A DNA stretch of 64,000 nt from Solanum dulcamara (Eukaryota > Streptophyta > Magnoliopsida > Solanales > Solanaceae): NCBI RefSeq assembly GCF_947179165.1, contig NC_077247.1, positions 42,762,935 to 42,826,934 of the forward strand, written 5' to 3'. Of this stretch, positions 23,850 through 34,630 are shown one piece after another. A program made the translations under genes and the position numbers. Positions within the stretch are counted from its first letter, which is position 1, and each line of letters starts with the position of its first letter. Below the pieces are notes generated by a model. It searched no databases. It had not been told where the DNA came from and worked only from the letters and a program-made list of their open reading frames with translations.

Positions 23850-24415
23850 TAGATCTCTGTCAAGTTTACGGTATGAATTTGAATTCTCCTTTCCACTTTT
23901 TGTTCCAAACTTGGTACAATCCAGTATCGTATGCCTTTTTCTTCTCTACATTATTAATTAATATTGTCAATACACAATACAACCAGTTACCTCCAAACAA
24001 TTTACTTGTAAAACTTCTGCATCATCATTTCTATAATGCAAATATATTTAATAACAATGTCAGTCACTTTACTCATAATAAAGAGTAGCATATATGTAGT
24101 AATTACACACATTTAATTTCTATAACTTAGATTTGGTACACCCATTAATTCTTAGGTAACTTCCAAAAGCGTTTATTGTTTCTCCAAACGATATTAAGAG
24201 CTTTGGGATAAACTATATAACCCTACAAGCAATGAAAATAACACTTTAAATAAAATAAAATAAAAACATAAGCTCGAACAAAAGTATAATGCAAGAAGGA
24301 AAGTAATGAGAGAAACAAGAATTGCAATATTGAAAGAAACTAATGCATGAAATTTGATGCACCTTTTCTGTTTTACACTCTGTGATTGCCTTGATAATGA
24401 AGAGATTTTGTTTCA
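23850..24415 (-). pseudogene. PP2-like pseudogene (tandem copy of the 2.77-3.54 kb gene)
   Basis: It aligns with the PP2 gene from its stop region to its first exon. The exon 2 block survives as LNIVW then NKRFWKLP (24150-24200). The exon 3 start (LLQVNW-like region, about 23990) and its last codons (VNLTEI-like, about 23850) survive, but most of the lectin domain between is deleted. The exon 1 counterpart (24360-24415) has lost the ATG and gains a stop. About 10 bp at the exon 2 donor are deleted. It cannot encode a PP2 protein. Confidence 0.85.
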
Positions 24416-24701
24416 GTTTATTTGTTATATCTTTAAATTACGAAAATAATTATATTACAAATAACAATAATTAACAAGTTAAAATATTATTAAAAAATAT
24501 TATAAATTTGATTGACTTTCGAAATTTTACACGTGTCGCATAAATTAGAATAGATAGAGTAACATATATTATTTTAAAATTAAATTTAAAAAATATTATA
24601 AATCACAATAATTAACAACTTAAATTATTTAAAAATCAAAAGATAACCTAATAAATTGAGACAAATGGATTAATATATTTTGGGTTGCTTAGGATCATTT
24701 A

Positions 24702-25827
24702 GGAGTCATTTGGTTACTGGATAAGGGTAGAGTTATTCATGTATAAAATGTTGCATAAGTTTTACCATGTTTGGTAGCATTTTTGTGTAAGGTATAAAAT
24801 TTAGCACACATAATACTATGTTTGGTTAGAAAATTAGAAAATCACATAACTAATAAATGTATAAATTATGAGTCAATTTATGTATTATTTTATATGGGTA
24901 GAAAATGGAATAAGTTATACAGGAATAACTAATACCTGAATAAAAATACAAAGACCAATCTGTCCTTACCTTTTTCACCAATTCTCCTACATAGCCGTCA
25001 CCTGTTCTAGCGTCTTCATCGCCGTCACCAGTTCCGTCGTCGATAGAAAAACCTTATCCAATATTGTTTAGGACTTCAACTTTATTAGCATGATTATTAA
25101 TCCCCGGTCAATAAAATTTTGTTGCTAATGATGGAAAACCTTAGGATGATGAGTTGGATAAATTAAAGTTACATACGAGGAATAAACTTTAATGCAAAGA
25201 AAAATTTAATTAAACCTTCTTATTTAATTCTTATATTAACTCGTCTTTGATTTGTTATGGTAGTAAAGACTAACTTCATCGCCGTCACTGGTTCTGTATC
25301 TTCATCATTCACTCAATCAATTCGGTTTCTGGGTCGTCCTCAGTTTTTCGTCCGATTGTTATCCAGCAGCAACACTTTGGTTCTTCAAGCTGAATCGACT
25401 GACTCAGTAAAATCAATTCATGAGAAAATTCAATTTATTATCGGAATATTCATAACTGACCAAATATTAATCTACATAGGGAAACAACTACAGTGGGAGC
25501 AAACATTAGCCGGCTGCAACATTCAAAATGATGTTGGATTACAATTGATTGGTCGAATGATCAAACATCTGGAACATGTGAAACTTTGTGATCCAAACTT
25601 TTGATTCAAGGATATAATGGCAACACATAATTTATTTTTAAGAAGTGTATAATGTTTATTAATTTTTAACATAACAAACCAACACCCAAAAAAATTATTA
25701 ATCCATACCAAACTTAATTTTACATAACTAAACTCTGCATTACTAAACCCTACATAACTAAATCTTGCATTACTGATACCTGCATAACTAATACATGTAT
25801 AACTCTAACCAGCAACCAAACGACCCC
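24702..25827. mobile_element. PIF/Harbinger-like non-autonomous element carrying a UPL5 gene fragment
   Basis: The inverted ends GGAGTCATTTGGTTACTGG and (reverse strand) GGGGTCGTTTGGTTGCTGG extend further through a TAGAGTTAT(A/T)CATGTAT block. The 3-bp duplication TTA flanks both sides (24699-24701 and 25828-25830), as expected for PIF/Harbinger. No transposase is present. The middle (about 24990-25610) is unlike the AT-rich ends. It is CG-richer and holds a 115-codon frame with a ubiquitin-like domain. A GCCGTCAC(C/T)GGTTC motif recurs at about 24986, 25022 and 25281, suggesting internal duplication. It belongs to the same TIR group as the MITE at 11539. Confidence 0.85.
25257..25604 (+). 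pseudogene. Captured N-terminal fragment of a UPL5-type HECT ubiquitin ligase gene
   Basis: The 115-residue frame reads RPQFFVRLLSSSNTLVLQAE, then STDSVKSIHEKIQFIIGI, LIYIGKQLQWEQTLAGCNIQ and NDVGLQLIGRM. This is a ubiquitin-like fold (residues about 28-100) of the kind at the N terminus of plant UPL5 ligases, with the LIY.GKQLQWEQ.LA signature. The HECT catalytic domain is absent. The frame starts and ends inside the Harbinger-like element, so it is a transduplicated piece, not a gene in its native place. Ile-rich changes (FIIGIFITDQI) suggest relaxed selection, yet the frame has no stop. If expressed, it would give a free ubiquitin-like peptide. Confidence 0.8.
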
Positions 25828-26660
25828 TTAGAGAATTGTCTGATTTGTCCTTCTACTTGAATTTTCTTTATTTATATTTAGTACATTCTCCGCTTCAACT
25901 AATTTTTCTTACTTTCCTTATAAGTATGTTATATATATATATACATTTAAAAATTACAAAAAATAGTATTATAAATAACAACAATTAACAATTTAAAATA
26001 TTTTTAAAACATTAAAATTTTGGTTGACTCTCAAAATTTTACATGTGTTCACATAAATTGGGACAGAGAATAACATATATTATTTGAAATTTATATAAAA
26101 AAAATACTATAAATCACAATAATAACAATTCAAAATATTTAAAAATCATATAAATATTTGATTGACAATCATAATTTCACCAATATCACATAAATTGAAA
26201 TAGATAAAATAATATATATTGAGTTCATACTTGCACGGTCTGTTGTATCTAGTATATATAGAGATGAAATTTCATGCACCTTCTAGCTGCATGCATGCAC
26301 TAGCCGACAGAGAACATAGTTAATTGTAGTTTAATTTGACATTTCTACTTAATCTTATAATTATTTTTAAAATTCACTTTTTTTCTTTAATTAAGTTTAC
26401 TATGCAAGGAAGATTTGGCCCCTCAATAAGGAGGCAAATAATCAAATTTATGACTAATCCGACATAGAGCATCTGCATAATAGTGAAGGGCCTAAGTTGG
26501 ACCAAATTAAAGGTTCAAAATTCCTCTTACTAAATTAGTTGCATTAAAGGTAATGCTTTTTAATAACGAAAAAGAGAATGTGGAATTGCTTTATAATACT
26601 TATTACATATTATTCAATGAACACAAGAACAATATATAGAATAGTAGTTTAAAGATGATA

Positions 26661-26935
26661 CTTCCTCTATCTTTTTTACTGTAAAATTTTAACTTGGCAC
26701 GCCTATTAAGAAAATAATAATTGGTATAGTGAATTTTTCATTTTACCCATATTGTAATTGATAGAGTCTTAAATATATTTACTCGTTATATTTTTGAAAG
26801 ACATTAACTCAATATTAATAAATTGAGGGTATAATAGGAAGAAAAAAAAAATTCTTCCTTGATTTGTCAAAAATGACAAATAAAAAGGAAAATCAAATTA
26901 GGAAATATTTGACAAGTAAATAAGGACGGAGAGAG
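26661..26935. mobile_element. Stowaway-type MITE
   Basis: The ends CTTCCTCTATCTTTTTTACT and (right) AGTAAATAAGGACGGAGAGAG are inverted and flanked by TA. It is about 275 bp and lies just outside duplication copy B. Confidence 0.7.
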
Positions 26936-27509
26936 TAACTAATTTAAAAAAGTGTTCATGAAAACAAAAATAAAATGTATTTATCTTATTTAATTTCCCT
27001 ATGTGCGGAGGAAAGCAAAAGTTGATGCACTTTGTTATTTGACATAAAACATCGAGTATTTCATGATGTCTCCATATTTTCTATTATTTCTTATAATTCC
27101 TGATGTCATTATTACTTCAATTCATTTCATTTTGGATAATATATTTTAAATTTTGATTATTGTTGCTATTTGTGTTTGATTATATATCTATTATTGTTCT
27201 TTTTTCTAAATGTTATGTAATATTTTCTTTATTAGGTATCATCTCTACTTCATTTCTATATTAATATTTTCAAACTGCTTTGAAATGTTTTACTTGAATC
27301 GAAAGTAGAGATAATATATGCGTACAGTACTCTATTCTTCTAAGATTCCACCGATGAAACTACTCTAAGTATTAGTATATTTCAAACATTATCTAGTTGA
27401 ATGTATTAACGTGGAGTGGGGAAGAAGACATAAAAGAGTAAGATTTAAAATAAAATAAATAATGTAAAGAACTTTGTGGGAAAAAAAAATTAAAAAAGGA
27501 TATTTTATA
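26936..27509. other. Gene-free AT-rich stretch
   Basis: No ORF or repeat boundary was recognised. The last 20 bp hold the T-rich terminator of the tRNA gene to the right. Confidence 0.5.
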
Positions 27510-27533
27510 CGCTAGAAGGAGGGGTTGAACCTC

Positions 27534-27566
<33 letters not shown>

Positions 27567-27583
27567 AACTGAGCTATTCCAGC
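27510..27583 (-). tRNA. tRNA-Asn (anticodon GTT)
   Basis: The 74-nt gene starts GCTGGAATAGCTCAG and ends CTCCTTCTAGCG. The acceptor stem GCTGGAA pairs with TTCTAGC with one G-T wobble. The A box TAGCTCAGTTGG and B box GGTTCAACCCC are both present, and the B box differs from the usual GGTTCAAGCCC by one base. The anticodon loop CTGTTAA gives GTT. There is no intron. Upstream, CACACAA immediately precedes the gene, a CAA initiation motif as in plant pol III genes. A TTTTTT terminator lies 11 bp downstream. It should be functional. Confidence 0.95.
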
Positions 27584-27738
27584 TTGTGTGATATTGGTAC
27601 GTCTTCTAATTATAATACTTAAAATGAAAGAAGAACTTTTTGAGCTCACAATCTAAAATAAGTCATAGATATTTATGTAATTATACTCATTAATAGTAAA
27701 ATGAGAAATTTAATGTTAAATTATTATACTATATAGTT

Positions 27739-27866
27739 AAAAAGGTGAGATTCTTTTTTGAACTAACTAAAAAGAAAAGAGTGTCACATAAATTGAAATG
27801 TAGGGGTGAGATTCTTTTTTGAACTAACTAAAAAAAAGAGTATCACATAAATTGAAACGTAGGGAG
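27739..27866. repeat. Two tandem units of about 64 bp
   Basis: GGTGAGATTCTTTTTTGAAC, then AACTAAAAAGAAAAGAGTGTC and ACATAAATTGAAATGTAGGG, is repeated almost exactly (27739-27803 and 27804-27866). It looks like a partial duplication of a MITE end. Confidence 0.8.
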
Positions 27867-27869
27867 TAA

Positions 27870-28797
27870 AATGTTTCGGTTTGACATAACCAAACAATTC
27901 TACTACTGAGTAGGAAGTTTACTATAGAATGTAACCATAGAATTGAATTTCTGTGATTATACAATTTTAGAGTGTTTATCAAGTTTTGGTTAGAGGTGAA
28001 CTTAATATAATACATAGATTTTTAAAATATATGTATCTTAAGGGTGACAAAAAAGATTTAAAACTAAAAAAAAGTGATTCAAGTTTTAATTATTTAGTAG
28101 GATGACAATTTTAACTGAGGAAAACATATCCTTCAAAGTCTTTAAAAATAAGGATAATGACTTCCCTAGTAACATTTCTATTGATTGTCTGCTTCCAACA
28201 CTCTAACACACCTCATCCCTCATGTCTTCCATCCCCACCACACCGACCTGGCCTCCATAGTATTTGAATATACTGGGTACAAATATTTTTAGAACGATAT
28301 CTTTTGTCTACTTACTGAACACCAGAGATTAATTAAGAAAACTATTTATTTTGTGTGAAAAAACATTTTCCTTGCTATCAAACACATCGATAGTCATCAC
28401 ATATTCAAGTTCATATACTTATTCATCTAAAAAAAAATTATTTCAGTTTCTTAGTTAACTTTTATTTTGAAATAAAGAATATCTAATTGTGTAGTTACAC
28501 TTGTACAACCAACCATGATGCTAAGAATTACACTCTAATAAATCACGGTAAACTAACAAGTTTTGGTAATTACTATCCCTAATAATTATACAGTAATTTC
28601 CAAACACACCCTAACTTCTGAATTTGTGTTCCTTTGGATAATCTCGTGTTTTACTTGTGGTTCATTTTTTCAGAACCATGAAGTCTCCTATACTTTTCTA
28701 TGATCAATTTGAACAAAATACTTGTCACAATTTTCTATTTTGGAACGAAGGGAGTATCAGTCATCACTCATCAGTCTACATGTGACGACAATGTAGT
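27870..28797. other. Gene-free stretch
   Basis: No gene or RNA was recognised. A MITE-like remnant (GGAACGAAGGGAGTA near 28742) lies close to the right end. The last five bases (28793-28797, GTAGT) are the target duplication of copia element 3. Confidence 0.5.
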
Positions 28798-29051
28798 TGT
28801 GAAATTATGCTCAATTGAGCATTCATATTGTGGAAATTGAGATTCTCAGATGCTTTACATACAGAGGATTAAGAAGAAGAAGGGAGATTATTTTTGATAT
28901 ATCAAATCTGAATTGTGTTGCATATAAGCTAAGTATATATATAGCTGCTAGCTAGTTAGCTTCTAACCGACTCAATTAGGACCACGTGATGACAGCTCAT
29001 CATAGCTAATCAACTCCACTAACAAACATTCTAACTAACTCATTTCAGTCA
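28798..29051 (-). repeat. 3' LTR of copia element 3
   Basis: This LTR is 254 bp. It contains a CACGTG G-box at 28983-28988 (context GGACCACGTGATGACAG) and a TATA-like AGCTATATATATACTTAGC (minus strand) near 28935. Confidence 0.88.
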
Positions 29052-29392
29052 TTCTAATACTCCCCCTCGAGCTGGAGGGTGAAAAATATCAACAACTCCC
29101 AACTTGGATAGTAAGAAACTGTGTTGAGCCACTCCCAATCCTTTTTTATCAATAAGTCTGCAGGTTAGACCCTGGTTGACACATGAACTAGATGTATAAG
29201 CCCTTCCTTTAACTTCTCCCTAACAAAATGACAATCAATCTCGATGTATTTTGTACGCTCATGAAATATTGAATTTGCAGTAATCTGTGTAGCTGCTTTG
29301 CTATCACAATAGAGCTGTATGGAAGTTGACACTTCTACTCACAAGTCCTTCAGCAATCCAATCATCCAAATGACTTCAGCAACTGCAGCAGC

Positions 29393-30950
29393 CATTTTGC
29401 GATATTCTGCCTCTGCTGAGCTACGACTTACAATTTGTTGCTTCTTGGATTTTTAAGAAATCAATGAGGTCTCTAATTGTAAGACAAAACCTGTGAGTGA
29501 TCTTCTTGTATTGGGGTAGGCAGCCCAGTCTGAATCAAAATAAACCACCAAGCTATATATAGGCCCTTTTCTTTGTAATATTCCCAATCCTCGTGACCCC
29601 TTCACATACCTTACCTCTCTCAATGCAGTCATCCAATATGATTGTTTAAGATGCTGCATGAACTGACTTAGTAACTAAACACGAAAACAAATATCTAACC
29701 TAGTGATTGTCAAATAAATCAACTTCCTAATAATCTTTTGATATCTGCTGATATCTTCAAATAATGGATCATCCTGAGCCCCTGTACATTTATCATGCTC
29801 AACTGAGGAAAGCTTAACATTGGGCTCCAGTGGTGTGTGCACAGGTTTGGCTCCTTCTAGTCCCACATCAGATATAAGCTCCATGCATACTTCCGCTGAT
29901 TCATCAAAATCCCACGTTGAGACCTTAAAATCTCAATCCCTAGGAAGTACTTCAACTCCCCTAGATCCTTCACCTTGAACTGACTGTGCAAATATTGCTT
30001 TGCATCATCAATAAGTTTGTGACTGCTCCCAGTAAGTAATATATCATCTACATAAATCAACAATACCACAATATCATCACCACAGTGCTTAGTGAATAAA
30101 GAGTGGTCATGTGAACTCTGCTTATAGCCTGCATCAAGCAAGGCAGTGGTCAACTTAATGTTCCACTGTCTTGAGGCTTGCTTTAGTCCATCTAGTGATT
30201 TCAACAGTTTACACACTTTAGTCTGCCCTTTACTATGAAACCCTTGAGGCAAAGACATGGACACTTCCTTATAAAGGTCTCCTTGTAAAAATACATTACT
30301 CACATCCATCTGAAAAAGGCACCAATTTTTAGAAGCTGCTACACTTATTACTGTTCTAACTGTCCCCATCTTTGTCACTGAAGAGAAGATTTCATGATAG
30401 TCTAAGCCTTCCTTTTGAGTATATCCTTTTGCTACTAATCTAGCCTTGTATTTGTGAATTTCACCATTAGCTTTGAGTTTGACTTTATACACCCATTTGG
30501 ACCCTATAGGTTGCTTACCATATGGCAAAGGTACTAGCTCCAATGTCTGATTCCCCTCCAAGGCATTAATTTCTTGTTGCATTGCATCTATCCATTCCGG
30601 ATATTGTGATGCTTCCTCAAATGTTATGGGTTCCTGAATAGCTGAAAAAGAACTCAAATATGCATGATACTTGTTAGACAAGTGTGAATATCCAATATAG
30701 TTGGCAATAGGATATGTGCAAGTTGTTGCAGTCCTAGTAGAGGTGACATAGTCCTTGAGCCAAATAGGAGGCTTAACATTTTTGGAAGGCCTTCCTTGAA
30801 TCTCATCAGGTGGATCTATCCGTTCCTCATGATGAATAACTTCATGTAAAGTTTCATTGTTGTCTGCAGGTAACTCTAATTGATCTACATTGTCATTTGT
30901 AGCAGTTAGTTCTACATCTTCTGTTATTATAGTTGTAGTAGGCTCATCAG
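29393..30950 (-). pseudogene. copia RT and RNase H of element 3 (RT frame long, RNase H broken)
   Basis: One 274-codon frame (29857-30681) holds RT: IGSKWVYKVKLKANGEIHKY, KARLVAKGYTQKEGLDYHEI, MDVSNVFLQGDLYKEVSMSL, then LLIYVDDILLTGS (catalytic) and KDLGELKYFLGIEIL. RNase H continues at 29675-29884 (RYQKIIRKLIYLTITRLDI) and 29453-29659 (VVYFDSDWAAYPNTRRSLTG). In-frame stops follow at 29675 and 29453. Near 29420, SRSSAEAEYRKMAA can be read in a broken frame. It could not be translated as one polyprotein. Confidence 0.87.
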
Positions 30951-31389
30951 GCAGATCATGTGTAGTTGTAGGCTCTTTTGTGACTACAATAGGGACTACG
31001 TCAAGGACATGAACACTCTCTTGAGCATAATCATTTTCAAGACTGATTCATTAGGAGCTCCAAGTGGGATGACAGTGAACATATCTTCAACATCACAATG
31101 TGATCTCTCCTTTAAGGGAAATATTGTCTTCTTGAATGTTACATCTCTACTGACAAACAAGATTCCAGTTTCATACTAGTATAACCTGTAGTCCTTTTGG
31201 GTTTCACAGTAACCTGTCATGATTGCCTTTCTAGCTCTTTCTTGAAACTTGTCACCTCTAGGAAGCATACTAGCAAAGCAAAGACATCCAAAAACTCTCA
31301 GATGATCAATCTTTGGTTGCTTCTTAAACAACATTTAATATGGTGATTTGTCATTCAATACTAGTGAGGGAAGTTTGTTGATGAGATAC

Positions 31390-32580
31390 ACAGCAGTTCT
31401 CACATATTTCTCCTAGAATCTAATAGGTATACCACTTTGAAACTTCAATGCTCTAGCCACCTCTAGAATATGCTTGTGCTTCCTTTCCACAGTACCATTT
31501 ATTTGTGGAGTGCAAGGACAACTGGTTTGATGAATGATTCCTTTAGCCTTAAGAAGATCAACACATTGAGAGTTAACAAATTCTCTACCATTATCAGATC
31601 TAAACACTTTTACAGACACATCAAACTGAGTTTTTATTAATGATAAAAAAAATTCAATACAGGAAACACTTCACTCTTGGATTGAATCAAACAAACCCAA
31701 GTATATCTGCTATGATCGTCTACCAAATTGACAAATGAGTGTTTCATGTCATATGTAGGCTTTTTATAGGGTCCCGAGACATCTAAATGAACTAAATCAA
31801 AAGAGGCTACTGCCTTGTAGAGTGAACAAGAAATTTAAGCCTATGTTGTTTAGCCAATGGACAAATGTCACATTGATCTTGAACATGAGGTTGTACTTTC
31901 TTAGGAAGAGATGTAATATGTTGCATGACTCTACCAGAAGGGGTCCTAGCCTGTAGTGCCAAAAAGTATCTTCTTCACTACTAGTGCTCTTAGTTGAAAT
32001 GTTAGTTGATGTATGAAATGTTCTTGGGATGCAATCCTTGAGTATGTATAAACCTTCTCTTTCCCTACCAATCCCCATGACCTTGTCATTGGAGAGTGCC
32101 TGAAAGATGCAAAAATCAGGGAAGAAAGTAACAGCATAAGACAATTCTCTGGTTAACTTGGAAACTGAGAGTAAATTGAATTTAAATTCAGAACATGTAG
32201 GACATTGTGGATAGCCTGATTTCCCATAACAAGTGTCTCTCACTCACTACTGATTGGAGATTTATCACCTGTTGGAACTTGAACTTTGCAATCATCTTGT
32301 AAGTTTCTCAGTGAAGTAAGAAGCCCCCTAAATGGAGTGATGTAGTATGTAGCACCTATGTCAATTATCCACTCATGTTTTAATACAGTAGATAGTAAAG
32401 CAGTGATACCTGCTAGATTTGATGAATATTCAGGTGTGCCTTTCTTTCCAAGCATAGGTAGCATTTCATCATATTGTTGATCACTGAAGAAATAACCCTT
32501 AGATGATGAAGGTTCTGCTGTTGAGTGAGAGGCATTGACTTGAGGCCTAATCCCTGATGAATCTCCCCTAACCACAGGTC
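31390..32580 (-). pseudogene. copia protease and integrase of element 3 (broken)
   Basis: The protease region in the frame ending at 32240 reads EWIIDIGATYYITP, where the catalytic DSGA has changed to DIGA. The integrase His motif region and core (DDHSRYTWVCLI near 31690, VFRSDNGREFVNSQC near 31590, VERKHKHILEVARALKFQ near 31450) are recognisable across several frames. Stops and shifts separate them. Confidence 0.83.
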
Positions 32581-33640
32581 TGGGAGGCCTATAGCCACCT
32601 GAGTTGTGTTGAGTCCTACCCTGAGGTCTATACCAGTAGCATGAGTCTGATTGTTTCCAAATGAGTTGGATCCATCACCTTGAACACCTCCATTAGGCCT
32701 AAAATGTCCTGCTCCAACATTATTATTGGCCCTCTTTTTAATCTGAAAACCAGGAGGATAACCAACCAATCGATAACAATTGTCCTTTTTATGGTTTCTA
32801 TACCCACAGTACTCACAGAACAACTCAAATCTCTGAGGACTATTGGAACTATCCTGCTCCTTCTTAGGAGATGGCCTGTAAGATTGTGATTTTCCTGCTA
32901 GTAATGTTACAACCTCTTTCTTATCATCAACAACACCTAAGGTCCTTTGGCTCTCCTCTTTTGATACAATTGCATAAGCTTCATTCACAGTAACAATTGG
33001 AGTCCTAGCTAGAATACTGCTTCGAATTTGGTTATAACTTTCATTCAATCCCATAAGAAACTGTAACAATCTTTGAGATCTTAAATGCTCCAGGTAAGGT
33101 CGTGATTCTCCACGGTCACATTGAGGTAATGGTACCATGATGCCTAATTCATGCCATGAATCTTTCAACTTCGAATAATAAGTGGTTAAGGATCCATACC
33201 TTGCCGCAGGGTTGTAATTTCAGTCCAGAGATGATAAATTCTCGTCAAATTTGATCGATCAAAACGCTCCTTGAACTCGATCCAAACTTGCTTAGCATGT
33301 GATGCATATAGGATCGTTGGCATTAGCTCAGCTGCTACTGTATATCCAATCCACGAGAGTGCAATCACATTGCACTTCTCCTACAATTCAGCCAATTCTC
33401 CTTTATAATGATGTTTTCCACATGTTCCATCGATGAATCCAAGTTTGCCTTTTCCCCGAAGAGCAAGCTTCATTAATAGACTCCATAGTGTGTAATTCTC
33501 CGGTCCTGTAAGTTTAATTGGAATTATAACTGCTCCTGGAAGTCTGAAGAAACAGCGGATGATGATGATCAACCACAACAACAGGTACTTCTGTAGATCC
33601 AGTTTCCTCCTCAACCACCATGGTGCTTTTCGAAACAGAT
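32413..33640 (-). pseudogene. copia gag of element 3 (broken)
   Basis: The N-domain reads IPIKLTGPENYTLWSLLMKL, then ALRGKGKLGFIDGTCGK (33381-33560). Next come ALSWIGYTVAAELMPTILYA and VWIEFKERFDRSNLTRIYHL (33186-33368). A middle part (32413-33168) has FLMGLNESYNQIRSSILART and the zinc knuckle CEYCGYRNHKKDNCYRLVGY. It uses three frames separated by stops or single-base shifts. Confidence 0.85.
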
Positions 33641-33944
33641 ATCAAAATTCACAGCAAGCTACAGCAGAAAATGACGATCGACGCTCTGATACCATGTGAA
33701 ACTATGCTCAATTGAGCATTCATATTGTGGAAATTGAGATTCTCAATTGCTTTGCATAAAGAGGATTAAGAAGAAGAAGAAGAAGAATGGAAATTATTTT
33801 TGATATATCAAATCCGAATTATGTTGCATACAAGCTAAGTATATATATAGTTGATAGTTAGTTAGCTTCTAACCGACTCAATTAGGACCACGTGATGACA
33901 GCTCATCACAGCTAATCAACTCCATTAACAAACATTCTAACTAA

Positions 33945-34335
33945 GAGTCCGTTTGGATGGGTTTTAAGTTGGTCAAAACCAACTTAAAGCCCATTTTTAG
34001 CTTTTGGACGTGTTTGCCTAATGCTAACTTTAAGTCATAAAGTTCTTAAAGTCAGTCAAAAATGAAAAGTTAAGATTCCTAACTTTTTTTTTCTAAGTGC
34101 TTAAAATCATTTTCTTTGACCATGAAAATTACTTTTATATCCCTTATATTTTAACTAAATTCCCAAATTACCCTTTTTATTCTTTTAACCCTAAAATTCA
34201 CATCATTTTCCTCATTTAAGCACTTTTATCCAAACACTCAACTGCTTATTTATAAAAATAACTTTCAGCACTTCAAAGTTCTAAAAGCACTTCATACATA
34301 AAAGTTACTTTTTTTAAGCCCATCCAAACGAGCTC
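33945..34335. mobile_element. PIF/Harbinger-type MITE inserted in the 5' LTR of copia element 3
   Basis: The inverted ends GAGTCCGTTTGGATGGG and (reverse strand) GAGCTCGTTTGGATGGG are flanked by TAA on both sides (33942-33944 and 34336-34338). Removing insert plus one TAA restores CTAACTAACTCATTT exactly as in the other LTR, which proves the boundaries. It is 391 bp with palindromic subterminal parts (TTTTAAGTTGGTCAAAACCAACTTAAA) and no ORF. Confidence 0.93.
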
Positions 34336-34630
34336 TAACTCATTTAAGTCAATAGTGAATGCATTACTCCCAAGGGTGTCACATAAAATGTATATAAATC
34401 TACGACTATACCTCAAGAATGTATAATCATACAGAAACGAAGGGAATTTTTTGAGATATACGAAATACATGTGTTAATATGATCTCGCATGTACATGTTA
34501 GACGCATGATAAATGGAATCCTGATTGTGTAGATATGTAATGAAGAATGTTTTCCATAAACTGCCAAAGAGCATAAACGAGCTCGAAATGTATTGCTCCT
34601 GGTGGAGGTTTATCTCCTCATATTGTCAAT

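Larger units (their letters stand above)
24439..26225. repeat. Array of about 140-bp AT-rich repeats, split by the Harbinger-like element
   Basis: Related units occur at about 24439-24580, 24581-24690, 25946-26085 and 26086-26225. Each includes ATAACAATAATTAACAA, an AAAATATTTTTAA stretch, TTGATTGACTTTC, ACACGTGT and CACATAAATTG. Two units lie left and two right of the insertion at 24702-25827, so the array predates it. Confidence 0.6.
23090..26560. repeat. Tandem segmental duplication, copy B
   Basis: Counterpart of copy A (2280-12450). It has the same order of landmarks but lacks the 7-kb copia element. Instead it carries its own insertions, a CACTA-like MITE (23227-23459) and the Harbinger-like element (24702-25827). 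The PP2 copy inside is degenerate. Divergence in the intergenic parts is high, so the duplication is old relative to element 1. Confidence 0.78.
28798..34351 (-). mobile_element. Ty1/copia LTR retrotransposon 3
   Basis: The LTRs are 28798-29051 (3' LTR) and 33695-34351 (5' LTR, enlarged by a nested MITE). They read TGACTGAAATGAG...TTTCACA on the minus strand. The flanks GTAGT (28793-28797) and ATAGT (34352-34356) are a target duplication with one change. The initiator tRNA-Met primer site is at 33683-33694, and the polypurine tract CTCGAGGGGGAG is near 29060. Gene order gag, protease, integrase, RT, RNase H fits copia. By eye the LTRs differ at about 16 sites in about 240 bp, so it looks older than element 2. 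Frames are broken throughout. Its gag type resembles that of element 1. Confidence 0.93.

Noticed and set aside
25257..25604. Functional ubiquitin ligase gene
   Set aside because: Only the N-terminal ubiquitin-like region is present, with no HECT domain, and both borders lie inside a transposable element.
3558..34351. Endogenous pararetrovirus copies
   Set aside because: In all three elements integrase precedes RT, and LTRs with target duplications are present. No movement or coat protein region was seen. All fit Ty1/copia.
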